Shown piece by piece: positions 25,367 to 34,061 of a DNA stretch of 64,000 nt (within the stretch, counting starts at the first letter, position 1; the number at the start of each line of letters is the position of its first letter). Location: the NCBI GenBank assembly GCA_910583855.1, contig CAJTYL010000009.1, positions 1 to 64,000 on the forward strand. Direction: 5' to 3'. The notes under the pieces were generated by a model. It was not told the origin of the DNA and searched no databases. It worked only from the letters and a program-made list of their open reading frames with translations. A program made the translations under genes and the position numbers. Origin of the DNA: an uncultured Christensenella sp. (GTDB lineage Bacteria; Bacillota; Clostridia; Christensenellales; Borkfalkiaceae).

Positions 25367-26020
25367 TTATTTGGAGCAGGATTTGCCCTGAGGATACAAA
25401 GGCAATTCAAAGAACCCTGCGCATACCTCTTGCGAGTAGTCCTGTGCAGGCGGAATTGCGCAGTAGCCGTAGCTGGGAACAAGAATTTCCACATCGATTG
25501 CGACCTTTAAAATTACGGTAAGGCAAGCGTTAACGCTGAACGTGTTGGTATCGGGATTGAACCTCCCTTCGGCGCAGACGGCGGAAACCTCGCTGGTAAC
25601 TTTATATGGCATAATCGAAGGCGCGGGAACGAACAAGAGTACGTCCTCTGTCACGCTTATAGTTGACTGCGCGACGCCCTCCATCCCGTTTGCGTCGGTG
25701 TAGAGAACTTCCACCGGAATACTTACCGTTGCCTGCACCCTTGCGCAGCCGGGCTTATCGTGAAGCCTTTCGACGTTGAGGTTCGTTATATTGCCCGTAG
25801 AAGACGTTGACCTTGCGCTTATAAAAGTCAAGGGATATGTAGGTTCTGCGGGAACGTTGTCGGTAAGCGTGAGCGAATAGTTTTCAATCTGAATCTGCTT
25901 TATGCAGGCGTCAAAAATCTTTTGTGCCTGTATGCACACTTTCTCACACATTCCGTTAAGAGGATTGCCGCTTATAGTACCGGGGCATTTATCCGATTGA
26001 AAGTTTGAAAAAAATGACAT
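25367..26020 (-). CDS. Cys-containing hypothetical protein, possibly spore coat-like, 217 aa
   Basis: Soluble beta-rich protein without signal peptide, containing about ten Cys spread through the chain (KCPGT, MCEKVCIQ, DACIKQ, PGCARV, VCAEGRF, NACLT, GYCAIPP, VCAGF, SCSK). The middle (VQATVSIPVEVLYTDANGMEGVAQSTISVTEDVLLFVP) resembles the beta-sandwich layout of clostridial DUF3794-type or coat-associated proteins, but I cannot assign a family. It is followed on the same strand by a hairpin; upstream is a LysM-like gene, which fits a spore-envelope setting. Confidence 0.7.
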   Translation of the reverse strand: MSFFSNFQSDKCPGTISGNPLNGMCEKVCIQAQKIFDACIKQIQIENYSLTLTDNVPAEPTYPLTFISARSTSSTGNITNLNVERLHDKPGCARVQATVSIPVEVLYTDANGMEGVAQSTISVTEDVLLFVPAPSIMPYKVTSEVSAVCAEGRFNPDTNTFSVNACLTVILKVAIDVEILVPSYGYCAIPPAQDYSQEVCAGFFELPLYPQGKSCSK

Positions 26021-26065
26021 TTTAACCTCCGTTTTATTGTCGTTAATTTATTATATGCTCACGCG

Positions 26066-26344
26066 CTATTTTTTGCACGGCACAAACAGCTTGCACGAGG
26101 GATACACAGGTCTTGAAAAGTTTATTCTTTTAAGCTCCTCAACGGAAATACCGCATTTCGAGGAAATCGATTGATAGCTTTCCATGGGACGGCAGATATA
26201 AAGTTCTAACTCTTCCCCCGTTTCCGCTATTGCTCCGCAAAAGAAATTTTTTATAGGGGTACGCAGCACGGATTCCACCTCCGCCTTGGTCTGCCCGCGT
26301 TTGACCCTGAAATATTTGCTTCTGTCCGTAACGAGCGTAAACAT
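26066..26344 (-). CDS. LysM-like small protein, 92 aa
   Basis: The C-terminal half, YICRPMESYQSISSKCGISV with VEELKRIN and an ending YPSCKLFVPCKK, looks like a LysM peptidoglycan-binding motif with two or more Cys. The N-terminal half is basic. The start is uncertain: ATG 26344 is chosen because TATGAT lies 7 nt upstream, though an ATG at 26356 or 26425 is also open. It diverges from the SpoVB-type gene, with the longest version overlapping that gene. A spore or wall role is likely by motif and context. Confidence 0.65.
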   Translation of the reverse strand: MFTLVTDRSKYFRVKRGQTKAEVESVLRTPIKNFFCGAIAETGEELELYICRPMESYQSISSKCGISVEELKRINFSRPVYPSCKLFVPCKK

Positions 26345-26408
26345 TTGGTATATCATACGCAAATTAAAGATAAATTGTTCATAATCTCTGCAAGAAATTT
26401 GTAGAATA

Positions 26409-27932
26409 ATGTTGATGAAGAACAATATTTACCGTTCCGCCGCACAAGTTACGGCGTTTTCCACAGTAGAAAAAGGACTGAGTTTCGTTTACAGAATAAT
26501 TTTGACGCGGATAATCGGCGCGGAAGGTATAGGCATTTATCAAATTTGTCTTACAGTATTTTCGGTATTTTTAACAGTCGCGTCAAGCGGCGTTCCCGTA
26601 ACGGTTTCGCGTCTTATGGCAAAATCCAACGCCAAAAACGATATTTCGGGCAAGCACGCGGCGGTTACGGCGGGCGTGATCTGCACTTTGGCAATAACCA
26701 TACCCATTGCGCTTATTCTGTTTTTCGGCAGAAACGCTTTCGGATTTTTGTTTTCGGATGAGCGATGCGTTCAGATTTTCATAATTTTGTTGCCGGGACT
26801 CGTATTGACGTCGATCTATGCGGTAATACGCGGGTCGTTTTGGGGAAATAAGCAATTTTTGCCCTATTCGGTAATTGAACTGGTTGAAGACGCAATTATG
26901 GTTTTTGCGGGAATAGCCCTTATATGGGGCGTTGCCGACCCCGTTATCGGCGCGAGAAACGCCATTTACGCAGTACTTATTTCCTACTGCTTTTCCTTTG
27001 CTGCGTCGCTTTTCTGGTATTTTAAGAAGGGCGGGAAATTCGTTAATCCCAAAAAGCAACTTAAACCACTGCTTGCTTCCGCAACACCCATAACTGCTAT
27101 GCGGACCGCCACTTCGCTTTTAAACTCTGCGGTATCAGTGCTTATGCCCGCGCTTTTGATAAGGGCGTGCGGATACAGCAGCTCGGAGGCAATGAGCATT
27201 TACGGCGTTGCTATGGGTATGGCGGTGCCCCTTCTGTTTGCGCCGAGCGCGCTTATAGGGTCTATCGCCGTGGTGGTTGCGCCCGAGCTTTCCGAAAATT
27301 ATTACAGAAAGAGAGAAAAAGCCGTGCGCTACGACGTTGAAAAGACCGTTAAAGCCGCAATTTTTATTGCAACGGTTTTGATACCCGTGCTTTTCGTTCT
27401 CGGCAACGCGCTGAGCGTACTGCTTTTCGACAACGAGTTCTGCGGGGAATTGGTGAGAAACTGTTCGTTCGTCGTTCTACCGCTCTGCATATCGCTGATT
27501 ACCAACACTATTTTAAACAGTATGAACTGCGAAAAGCGCACACTTTTACACTTCTGCATAGGCGCGGTCGCCATGATTATCTGCGTATTGTTCCTGACGC
27601 GTTACATAGGAGTTTACGCGTACGGATTGGGGCTTGCGTTAAGCCAGCTTATTTGCGCGGCTTTGAACCTGAATCTTCTGAGAAAGAAATGCGACGGAAT
27701 AGCGTATTTAAAGTACACCCTGCACAGCGTGCTGATAATAGTTGCATCTTGCCTTTTCGGATGGCTTTTAAACGGAATTGTTTCACATTATCTTGCGCCC
27801 GTTTGGCAGTTGGTTATATGCGCTCCATTGCTTTTAGGGTTTACCGTAGGCGCGCAGTACTGCCTTGAAATGGTTTCTTCCCGCCCCTTTAAAAAGCTGT
27901 TTGCAAGAAACAAAAAGAAAAAGGCGCAATAA
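26409..27932 (+). CDS. SpoVB/MurJ-type polysaccharide flippase, 507 aa
   Basis: MATE-like lipid-linked oligosaccharide flippase of the polysaccharide biosynthesis group. It has about 14 helices; the N-terminus MKNNIYRSAAQVTAFSTVEK, RIIGAEGIGIYQICLTVF and GVPVTVSRLMAKS match Stage V sporulation protein B-type sequences. It likely moves a wall or cortex precursor across the membrane. Start at ATG 26409 or the in-frame ATG 6 nt later; neither has a Shine-Dalgarno. A strong terminator follows. Confidence 0.88.
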   Translation: MLMKNNIYRSAAQVTAFSTVEKGLSFVYRIILTRIIGAEGIGIYQICLTVFSVFLTVASSGVPVTVSRLMAKSNAKNDISGKHAAVTAGVICTLAITIPIALILFFGRNAFGFLFSDERCVQIFIILLPGLVLTSIYAVIRGSFWGNKQFLPYSVIELVEDAIMVFAGIALIWGVADPVIGARNAIYAVLISYCFSFAASLFWYFKKGGKFVNPKKQLKPLLASATPITAMRTATSLLNSAVSVLMPALLIRACGYSSSEAMSIYGVAMGMAVPLLFAPSALIGSIAVVVAPELSENYYRKREKAVRYDVEKTVKAAIFIATVLIPVLFVLGNALSVLLFDNEFCGELVRNCSFVVLPLCISLITNTILNSMNCEKRTLLHFCIGAVAMIICVLFLTRYIGVYAYGLGLALSQLICAALNLNLLRKKCDGIAYLKYTLHSVLIIVASCLFGWLLNGIVSHYLAPVWQLVICAPLLLGFTVGAQYCLEMVSSRPFKKLFARNKKKKAQ

Positions 27933-27950
27933 GACGAAAAAAATTTACGC

Positions 27951-27988
27951 CCTCCTCAATCCGTTTGCCGATTGAGGAGGTTTTTTTT
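27951..27988 (+). terminator. Terminator of SpoVB-type gene
   Basis: CCTCCTCAATC (27951-27961) pairs with GATTGAGGAGG (27970-27980), followed by eight T. Confidence 0.9.
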
Positions 27989-28003
27989 GCGCGTTGACGA
28001 AGA

Positions 28004-28372
28004 TTATTTTGCTTTCAGCTTGACGGAAAACAGACCTTTAATAGCTAAAGCTATTAAAAATGCTCCGAAAAGCTTTCTTAAAATTACCGCGGGAAGTAGC
28101 GCGGCTATAAGCCCGCCCGCAACGGAAGTCAACACGGCGGGAATAATCACGCTCCACACGCCGTCGGTTTTCAACAGTCCGCGCTCCTTGTGGGCTTTTA
28201 ACGAGAACGCCGCCATAGGCAGAAAAGCAATAAGGTTGGTCGCCTGCGCTATATGCTGTTCGACGCCGAGAATTACCGTAAGCGCGGGAATTAAAATCGT
28301 GCCGCCGCCCATTCCCATACCGCCAAGCATACCCGACAAAAAACCTGTGATAAGATACAGAATAAAACTCAT
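28004..28372 (-). CDS. TauE/SafE half-protein, second half, 122 aa
   Basis: Membrane protein of the sulfite exporter TauE/SafE family but only half length: LITGFLSGMLGGMGMGGGTI and LIPALTVILGVEQHIAQATN form the characteristic repeat, with four helices. It overlaps the preceding half-gene by 4 nt (ATGA), so the two are co-translated and presumably pair to make a full eight-helix transporter for a small organic or sulfur anion. Confidence 0.87.
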   Translation of the reverse strand: MSFILYLITGFLSGMLGGMGMGGGTILIPALTVILGVEQHIAQATNLIAFLPMAAFSLKAHKERGLLKTDGVWSVIIPAVLTSVAGGLIAALLPAVILRKLFGAFLIALAIKGLFSVKLKAK

Positions 28373-28731
28373 AAGAGCATTCTTACCCCCGCAACGAGCA
28401 TAACGGCGACAAACACGGCGTTAACGATAAATTCCGGCAATTTATTTAAAAGAAAAGCGCCTAAAAGGCCGCCCGCAACCGAGCCGATGGCGGCGGGAAT
28501 TACCACGTCGGCAGCAAAGTAGCCGTTTACGATATAGGTTATAGCGCTTGCCGCGCACACTGGCGCAATGACGAGAATCGCCGTTGCATGGGCGTGTTTT
28601 TCTTCGTAACCGAGCATATTTTTCAAAAGCGGCACGACGACCATTCCCCCGCCGCCGCCGAAAAGTCCGTTCACCGCACCCGTCGTAAGCCCCGTAAATA
28701 TTCCTTTTAACGATTTTTTTCCGATTTTCAT
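28369..28731 (-). CDS. TauE/SafE half-protein, first half, 120 aa
   Basis: Same family as its partner: KGIFTGLTTGAVNGLFGGGGGM is the N-terminal repeat signature, with YEEKHAHATAILVI following. Four helices. The ATG at 28731 is chosen because a GGAG site lies 6 nt upstream; a longer frame to 28803 has no such site. Substrate unknown. Confidence 0.87.
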   Translation of the reverse strand: MKIGKKSLKGIFTGLTTGAVNGLFGGGGGMVVVPLLKNMLGYEEKHAHATAILVIAPVCAASAITYIVNGYFAADVVIPAAIGSVAGGLLGAFLLNKLPEFIVNAVFVAVMLVAGVRMLL

Positions 28732-28819
28732 TACTTGCTCCGCTACGATATATTTGTAAACAGTTTCTGCAAATTTACCAAAATAATGAATTTTTTCTTG
28801 CAATTTGCGTGATAAATGC

Positions 28820-28848
28820 TTGCTTATAATCTCTGATTATATTAAAAT
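28820..28848 (+). promoter_or_regulatory. Promoter of large surface lipoprotein
   Basis: TTGCTT (28820-28825), 17-bp spacer, TAAAAT (28843-28848). The Shine-Dalgarno AGGAG at about 28903 sits just before the ATG. Confidence 0.6.
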
Positions 28849-28914
28849 GTAAAGGTACGATAATTTGAGAAGTTATAGGTTTTTGGAAATTTTAAAGAAA
28901 ACCTCAGGAGTTTT

Positions 28915-31900
28915 ATGGCTAAAAATTACTCAAACAAGAACAGAAAAAGAAAAGCTTTGATTGCCATGCTGTGCGCGCTGTCGGTAACCTGTACGGGACT
29001 TGCGGCAGCCTGCGCGCCCACCGATAAGGAGGACGAGCCTTCTACCGCGATAACGGCGAAAGAGGACAATCAAGTTTTAAAGAACGGGAACTTCGAGCAT
29101 TACGACGTTCCTGACAAGGCGATTCACCTGATAAAGAACGTTAATAACTGGACGCTCGGCGGCGACACCTCCGTTAAGTCTGGCATAATCAACGTCGCGG
29201 ACGGTTGGGATAAGTTAACCGACGAAGGCTTAAAGGAAACGCTTGACTATAACAACGACCTTTCTTCCGACAATGAGGACTACGTCAACTACAACTCTAT
29301 GCGTTCGCGCGATATTCCTTACAAGGACGTTTACTCCGCTATGCTTGACGACGATAAGGTCGGGGATAGCTGGATAAACAAGCACGACGGCGGATACGAG
29401 GGCTATTTCGGCATTCAAGGCAACGAAACCGACGGTTATACCTGGAACGGAAAAGAAGCTTCAAAGATTGACGGGGAGTTCTATATTAAGGACGGCGACG
29501 GCAACTTTACCAAGCTTATAAGAAAGGAGCTTACCGCAAACCCCAAAACACACTGGGGCGAATTCGAAGCCAACGACGACGGGACTTATTCCTTCGGCGG
29601 CAAGGCGGCGTACAAGGACGGCGACGGTAGATATTACTTTAACGAGGATCTTGAAACCGACCCAGTTGGTAACGTATTAATGTTGCATAACGCGGGCACG
29701 GATACTTTAAACAACGGGCTTCACCAGTATTATACCTCCTCTACCGTTACTCTTGAAGCGCACACTGCCGCGGAAATTTCGCTTTGGGTTAAGACTTCGG
29801 AGCTGAGATTCAACAAGGGTTATCAAGCTACCGCCGACGAAGAGGATAAGGGCGCGTACATCGAGGTAATTCAATCGGTTGCGGGCAACTCAATCGATTC
29901 CTTCAGCATTAAAGCCATAAACACAGAAAATATTATTGCAAGCGCAAACGGCAAAGAAACCACCGCACAAAACGGTTGGGTGCAATACACCGTGTATATC
30001 AACGCTTGCGACTTTGCCAATACCACCGTCCAACTCAGATTGGGCTTAGGCGGCGCGGAAAACAACGAAAAGGTTACGGGTTACGCTTTCTTCGACGACG
30101 TGCAGGTAAAAAAATACCGCGAACTCGAAGGAACTGATACCGAATGCACCTATAAAGACCACAAAGCCGAAATAACGACTAACGGCACGAGCTGCACTCT
30201 CACATCGGAAGAGGATGACAGGATATTCTATACGGACGTCACAACTAAGGGAAACAAAGACTTGCACACCCATGACTTCCGCTATCTTATCGACCTTGCT
30301 TCGGATAAGGGTATCGGCAATAATTATTCGCCCGTAGTATTCGGCATGAGCAACGTTGAAGTCGGTTTGACAGTAGAAGAAGATTCAAAGGGCGTTAAGT
30401 ACGCCGCGGCCGAGGATTTCAGCGTCAACGGCGTTGGCAAAAAAACGCAGAGCGGATTAAAATTACCCAAGGACTTAAAGGACAAACCCCGCCCGACAAG
30501 CGACGACGTTATAACGGTATTTGATAAAAACCACACCTTTAACGGCAAATACGCAAAACTGTTGAATAACCTTACGGGAGAAAACGGCGCGCCCGACGGC
30601 GACGGCAATACTTTCGTAACGTTCTCAGCGTGGGGCGCACCTTACACTGCGACTATTTCCGATACGGCGTTCACAGTCCCCAAGGCAAGCGCGGACGGTA
30701 AAAACGGTTACCTCCTCGTTTCGTTCTGGGTCAAGACGAGCGATATGGACGGAGGAACCGCTGCGACCGTGAAGATTTACGAATACGAGGACGCAGCTAA
30801 AAAGACGGTCAACGAGGACAGCGTTCAGACGCTTACCATAGATACGACCGACAAGACCACCGACTTCGAGAAAGATAAGGACATCTATAACGGCTGGGTA
30901 CAGTGCTTTGCGTTCGTGAAGAACGACGTTAAGGACGATACGAATACCGACAGAACGTTCTATATAGATTTTTCGTTCGGAACGACGGAGATAACGACCG
31001 CCACTTCCTTTGAAAGCGGCTATGCTGCTATTGCGAATTTGCAGACGCTGGTTATAAACGAGGATATTTATAACCTTGCTTCCGCAGGCGACGACACCGC
31101 GGTGTTCTCCTTTGCAAAGGACGCGGCGAAGGACGAAGGCTCCAAATTCGACGAAGCAACCGGAACGGACGATATAAACAACGGAATTGCGCTTCCCAAT
31201 AACTATAAGGGCTCGAACGGCGCAAACGTTTTAGGTAGCGCAACCGACAAAACGGTGAATGCGGGCCTTATAAACAAGGACGTGTTCGGCGACTCGTCCT
31301 CCGCTATGAGCCAAACCGAAAAGGAGAGAATTTTATCGAGCTTTACCGACGGCACTTTAAACTGGGAAAACGCTTTCGGCGAAAACTGCTATCAGCCCCT
31401 TATCATAATCAATAGTTTAAGGCAATACGCGGCTAAAGCGAACGCCAATAAGGACACGTTCAATAACGGCAAATATTACACCAAGAAAGCGGACGGTACT
31501 TTTGAACAAGTTAAGGAAAATGCGACGTTCGACGAAAACGAAACTTATTATACTTTAACCGACGTTGCCAACTACGGCTTTATAGGTAGCGACAAGACGG
31601 TTTCTTCAAACGGCAGAGAAGTGATAAGCGTACGCGTGAAGGTTACGGGCGACGCGGAAGCGTTCATCTACCTTGTTGACAGCGACGACACGGAAAACGT
31701 TTTAAGCTTTACAACCCCTGCCTATACTTTCCGATACGACGAAGAGGGCAATGTGCTTGACTGCGAACTTGACGAGGACTGGACCGCCGCTGAACACCGC
31801 GGTCACATCGTCTACACCTTGCGCGAGGACGGGCTGTACGAGGATAAGGACGGGAAGCTTTACGCAAATCTTTACAACCTCGTTAAGTCGTATAAGGACA

Positions 31901-33282
31901 GCAAATACGAGCACAACGAGTTCTACACCCGCCACGAGAACAACGGCGTAGTTACTTTTGAGCAGATTTCTTACGATGATTTGAAAGACGGTGAAACCTA
32001 TTACAGCAAAGACAAAAATAACAGTAATCAATATATAAATGCAGACCACTACCTTTGCACGACTGACGGCACGCACGTTTACGAATTTATCGACGGAAAG
32101 TATTATTACGTAGAGATAACTACGGAAGGTGACAAAACCACCGAGGTTACGGACAAGGAACGCGAAATCAACAACTTCGACCCTGCGCTCGTAAGGTATC
32201 CCGTAGCAGACCGCGTTGACGAAGAGCTTTGCGTGAAGGTCACGAAAGCGGACTGCGACAGACTTGGCGATAACGGTTGGGTAACCGTGAACTTCGTAGT
32301 TAAAACGGGCAGCGAAGACAAGCATTACCGCCTTGAGCTTTGGAGCGGCGACAGGAACGAAACGGGCGTTGACAGCAGCAACTACAAAAACGGCGCGGTT
32401 GCGTTCGACCTGTTCCAGGGTACCGTAAGCGAAACGCGTTTGGCTGCTTACGAAGCCGAAATCGTGAACGCTTACAACAGAGCGATTATTGAAGTTAACG
32501 ACGAAATAAACGCAGGAAAGCCAGACGGTGAAAAGGTAGATTTGTTTAAAGACCTTGCTTCCGAAAAGGAAAACATCAGAGCGTACGAAAATCTTATTGC
32601 CGGACTTGATGAGGAATACCGCAATAAGATAGCAGACAAGATGACCGGATACGGCTATGGCGAAGGCACTTACAAGGCAAGCTATTATACCTATACGCTT
32701 TACGATTCATCGTCCTACGTTCCCTTCAACGCAACCACGGCGGGCGACGGCGAGACGGGTTACAACTACGACCCCTCTTCCTTCTCCGAGCAGCTTGCGT
32801 ACTTTGAGTTCGAGGATACTTCGAGCAACGCGAAGAACGTATTCGTAGATTACTCCGCGGTTGACCAAAGCATTGCCAAAAACACCGTAGACGATGACGA
32901 CGACAAAGGCGACGAAGAAGAAACCACGAACGCTACGGAGTTGGGACTTTATATTTCATCTATCGTTTTAGTAGTAGTTCTGCTTATCACCCTCGTTTCG
33001 ATTCTCGTAACGCAGCATATCAAAAATAAGAGGAAAGCAAGCGGCGCGAAGAATTCAAACAAGAACGTGTACCGCAAACGCGACAGATACGTCAAGAAGC
33101 TTCACCTTGTAAAGGACGAGCTTATTGAACCCGAAAGCGACGGAGCGGCAACCTCCCCCGCCGAGGACGTTACCCCGACGGACGAAACTACCGACGCGCC
33201 TGCGGAAGAATCCATTGAAACGGTTGAACCCGCGACCGACGCGGAAACGGGCGATGAAGCCGACAGCGAAGACAAAGAATAA
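28915..33282 (+). CDS. Large surface protein with signal peptide and C-terminal anchor, 1455 aa
   Basis: The N-terminus (KKNR-type charged region, then LIAMLCALSVTCTGLAAAC) is a signal peptide, with a possible lipobox Cys at about residue 33. The long exported part is acidic and Asp/Thr/Asn rich, with beta-sandwich-like stretches recalling carbohydrate-binding modules (KNGNFEHYDVPD, VSFWVKTSDMDGG, NGWVQYTVYINA, GYAFFDDVQV). It also has short Y-rich units such as YYTKKADGTFEQVKENATF and FYTRHENNG that recur around residues 850-1060. Near the C-terminus a membrane helix (LYISSIVLVVVLLITLVSIL) is followed by a basic and then a very acidic Thr/Glu-rich cytoplasmic tail. No catalytic domain was recognised; adhesion or glycan capture is inference. 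Confidence 0.85.
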   Translation: MAKNYSNKNRKRKALIAMLCALSVTCTGLAAACAPTDKEDEPSTAITAKEDNQVLKNGNFEHYDVPDKAIHLIKNVNNWTLGGDTSVKSGIINVADGWDKLTDEGLKETLDYNNDLSSDNEDYVNYNSMRSRDIPYKDVYSAMLDDDKVGDSWINKHDGGYEGYFGIQGNETDGYTWNGKEASKIDGEFYIKDGDGNFTKLIRKELTANPKTHWGEFEANDDGTYSFGGKAAYKDGDGRYYFNEDLETDPVGNVLMLHNAGTDTLNNGLHQYYTSSTVTLEAHTAAEISLWVKTSELRFNKGYQATADEEDKGAYIEVIQSVAGNSIDSFSIKAINTENIIASANGKETTAQNGWVQYTVYINACDFANTTVQLRLGLGGAENNEKVTGYAFFDDVQVKKYRELEGTDTECTYKDHKAEITTNGTSCTLTSEEDDRIFYTDVTTKGNKDLHTHDFRYLIDLASDKGIGNNYSPVVFGMSNVEVGLTVEEDSKGVKYAAAEDFSVNGVGKKTQSGLKLPKDLKDKPRPTSDDVITVFDKNHTFNGKYAKLLNNLTGENGAPDGDGNTFVTFSAWGAPYTATISDTAFTVPKASADGKNGYLLVSFWVKTSDMDGGTAATVKIYEYEDAAKKTVNEDSVQTLTIDTTDKTTDFEKDKDIYNGWVQCFAFVKNDVKDDTNTDRTFYIDFSFGTTEITTATSFESGYAAIANLQTLVINEDIYNLASAGDDTAVFSFAKDAAKDEGSKFDEATGTDDINNGIALPNNYKGSNGANVLGSATDKTVNAGLINKDVFGDSSSAMSQTEKERILSSFTDGTLNWENAFGENCYQPLIIINSLRQYAAKANANKDTFNNGKYYTKKADGTFEQVKENATFDENETYYTLTDVANYGFIGSDKTVSSNGREVISVRVKVTGDAEAFIYLVDSDDTENVLSFTTPAYTFRYDEEGNVLDCELDEDWTAAEHRGHIVYTLREDGLYEDKDGKLYANLYNLVKSYKDSKYEHNEFYTRHENNGVVTFEQISYDDLKDGETYYSKDKNNSNQYINADHYLCTTDGTHVYEFIDGKYYYVEITTEGDKTTEVTDKEREINNFDPALVRYPVADRVDEELCVKVTKADCDRLGDNGWVTVNFVVKTGSEDKHYRLELWSGDRNETGVDSSNYKNGAVAFDLFQGTVSETRLAAYEAEIVNAYNRAIIEVNDEINAGKPDGEKVDLFKDLASEKENIRAYENLIAGLDEEYRNKIADKMTGYGYGEGTYKASYYTYTLYDSSSYVPFNATTAGDGETGYNYDPSSFSEQLAYFEFEDTSSNAKNVFVDYSAVDQSIAKNTVDDDDDKGDEEETTNATELGLYISSIVLVVVLLITLVSILVTQHIKNKRKASGAKNSNKNVYRKRDRYVKKLHLVKDELIEPESDGAATSPAEDVTPTDETTDAPAEESIETVEPATDAETGDEADSEDKE

Positions 33283-33331
33283 TTCATTTTTTAAAAACCG
33301 AAATAAAAACCGTCTCTGCTAATAAACGATT

Positions 33332-33370
33332 AACAAGGCTCCCGAAAAAAATCGGGAGCCTTGTTTTTAA
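33332..33370 (+). terminator. Terminator of the large surface protein gene
   Basis: AACAAGGCTCCCGA (33332-33345) pairs with TCGGGAGCCTTGTT (33352-33365), followed by TTTAATT. Confidence 0.85.
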
Positions 33371-33448
33371 TTAATATGAGAAAAAAATTTTAAACGTATC
33401 GTTATCTGATAAACTTGTTTTTACGACTTTTGAAAATTACCATTCTTA

Positions 33449-33859
33449 CTAAACTTCACAACTCGGATTTTTGCTTTCCGCTTTCAATTCCCGCAAGATT
33501 TCCGTTTCAGTATTTTTGATTTCTTTTATTTTTTTTGAACAAATAAGAATTAAATTGCAAACGGCTATTGGCAGAATAGCAGCGTATACGTTATAGAAGC
33601 CGTAAGGAAAAAATATCGCAAAGACCCAAACCGCTATAATGCCTGCCGCTACCGTCGCGATAGAAATATAATTTGTTGTTTTTATGAGTTTTTGTCTCAA
33701 ATTCAGCAAGTATGCGTATTTTCCGTATAGCGGTTGCCCTTTCAATTCTTCAGTCTGCTTGCATCTTAATATATTTAGTTTCAATTGAAACGGAAACGCT
33801 ATCGAAGCCGTTAAAACAAACTCAACTGTTACAAATACCGCCATTGCATACCCCGTCAT
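33449..33859 (-). CDS. Small membrane protein, 136 aa
   Basis: Four hydrophobic segments (about 5-25, 65-80, 82-100, 105-115) and a charged C-terminal tail. Not recognised. The start ATG 33859 lacks a clear Shine-Dalgarno. It follows a 42-aa membrane micro-ORF, with the two reading frames nearly touching; together they may form a toxin/immunity-like or regulatory membrane pair, but nothing proves this. Confidence 0.65.
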   Translation of the reverse strand: MTGYAMAVFVTVEFVLTASIAFPFQLKLNILRCKQTEELKGQPLYGKYAYLLNLRQKLIKTTNYISIATVAAGIIAVWVFAIFFPYGFYNVYAAILPIAVCNLILICSKKIKEIKNTETEILRELKAESKNPSCEV

Positions 33860-33891
33860 AAAAGTATCGGGATATTTTACGCCAAATACAA

Positions 33892-34020
33892 TTATAATAC
33901 AATTGCAATTAAGGCTACCGACAATACTGTGGAAAGTATCAATATCGTTTGCAGCTTGTTCAGCCGTTTATAATAAGTTTTGATTTCTTCGTTTACAAAG
34001 AGTTCGGTATTGTAATACAT
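33892..34020 (-). CDS. 42-aa single-helix membrane protein
   Basis: Small ORF preceded by AGGTG 6 nt upstream of ATG 34020. The N-terminal half is charged (YYNTELFVNEEIKTYYKRLN), the C-terminal half one hydrophobic helix (ILILSTVLSVALIAIVL) running to the stop. It lies between the RsmF-like gene and the 136-aa membrane protein on the same strand. Confidence 0.55.
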   Translation of the reverse strand: MYYNTELFVNEEIKTYYKRLNKLQTILILSTVLSVALIAIVL

Positions 34021-34061
34021 AAATCACCTATATACTTTGACAAGCAACCGACGGGTTTATA

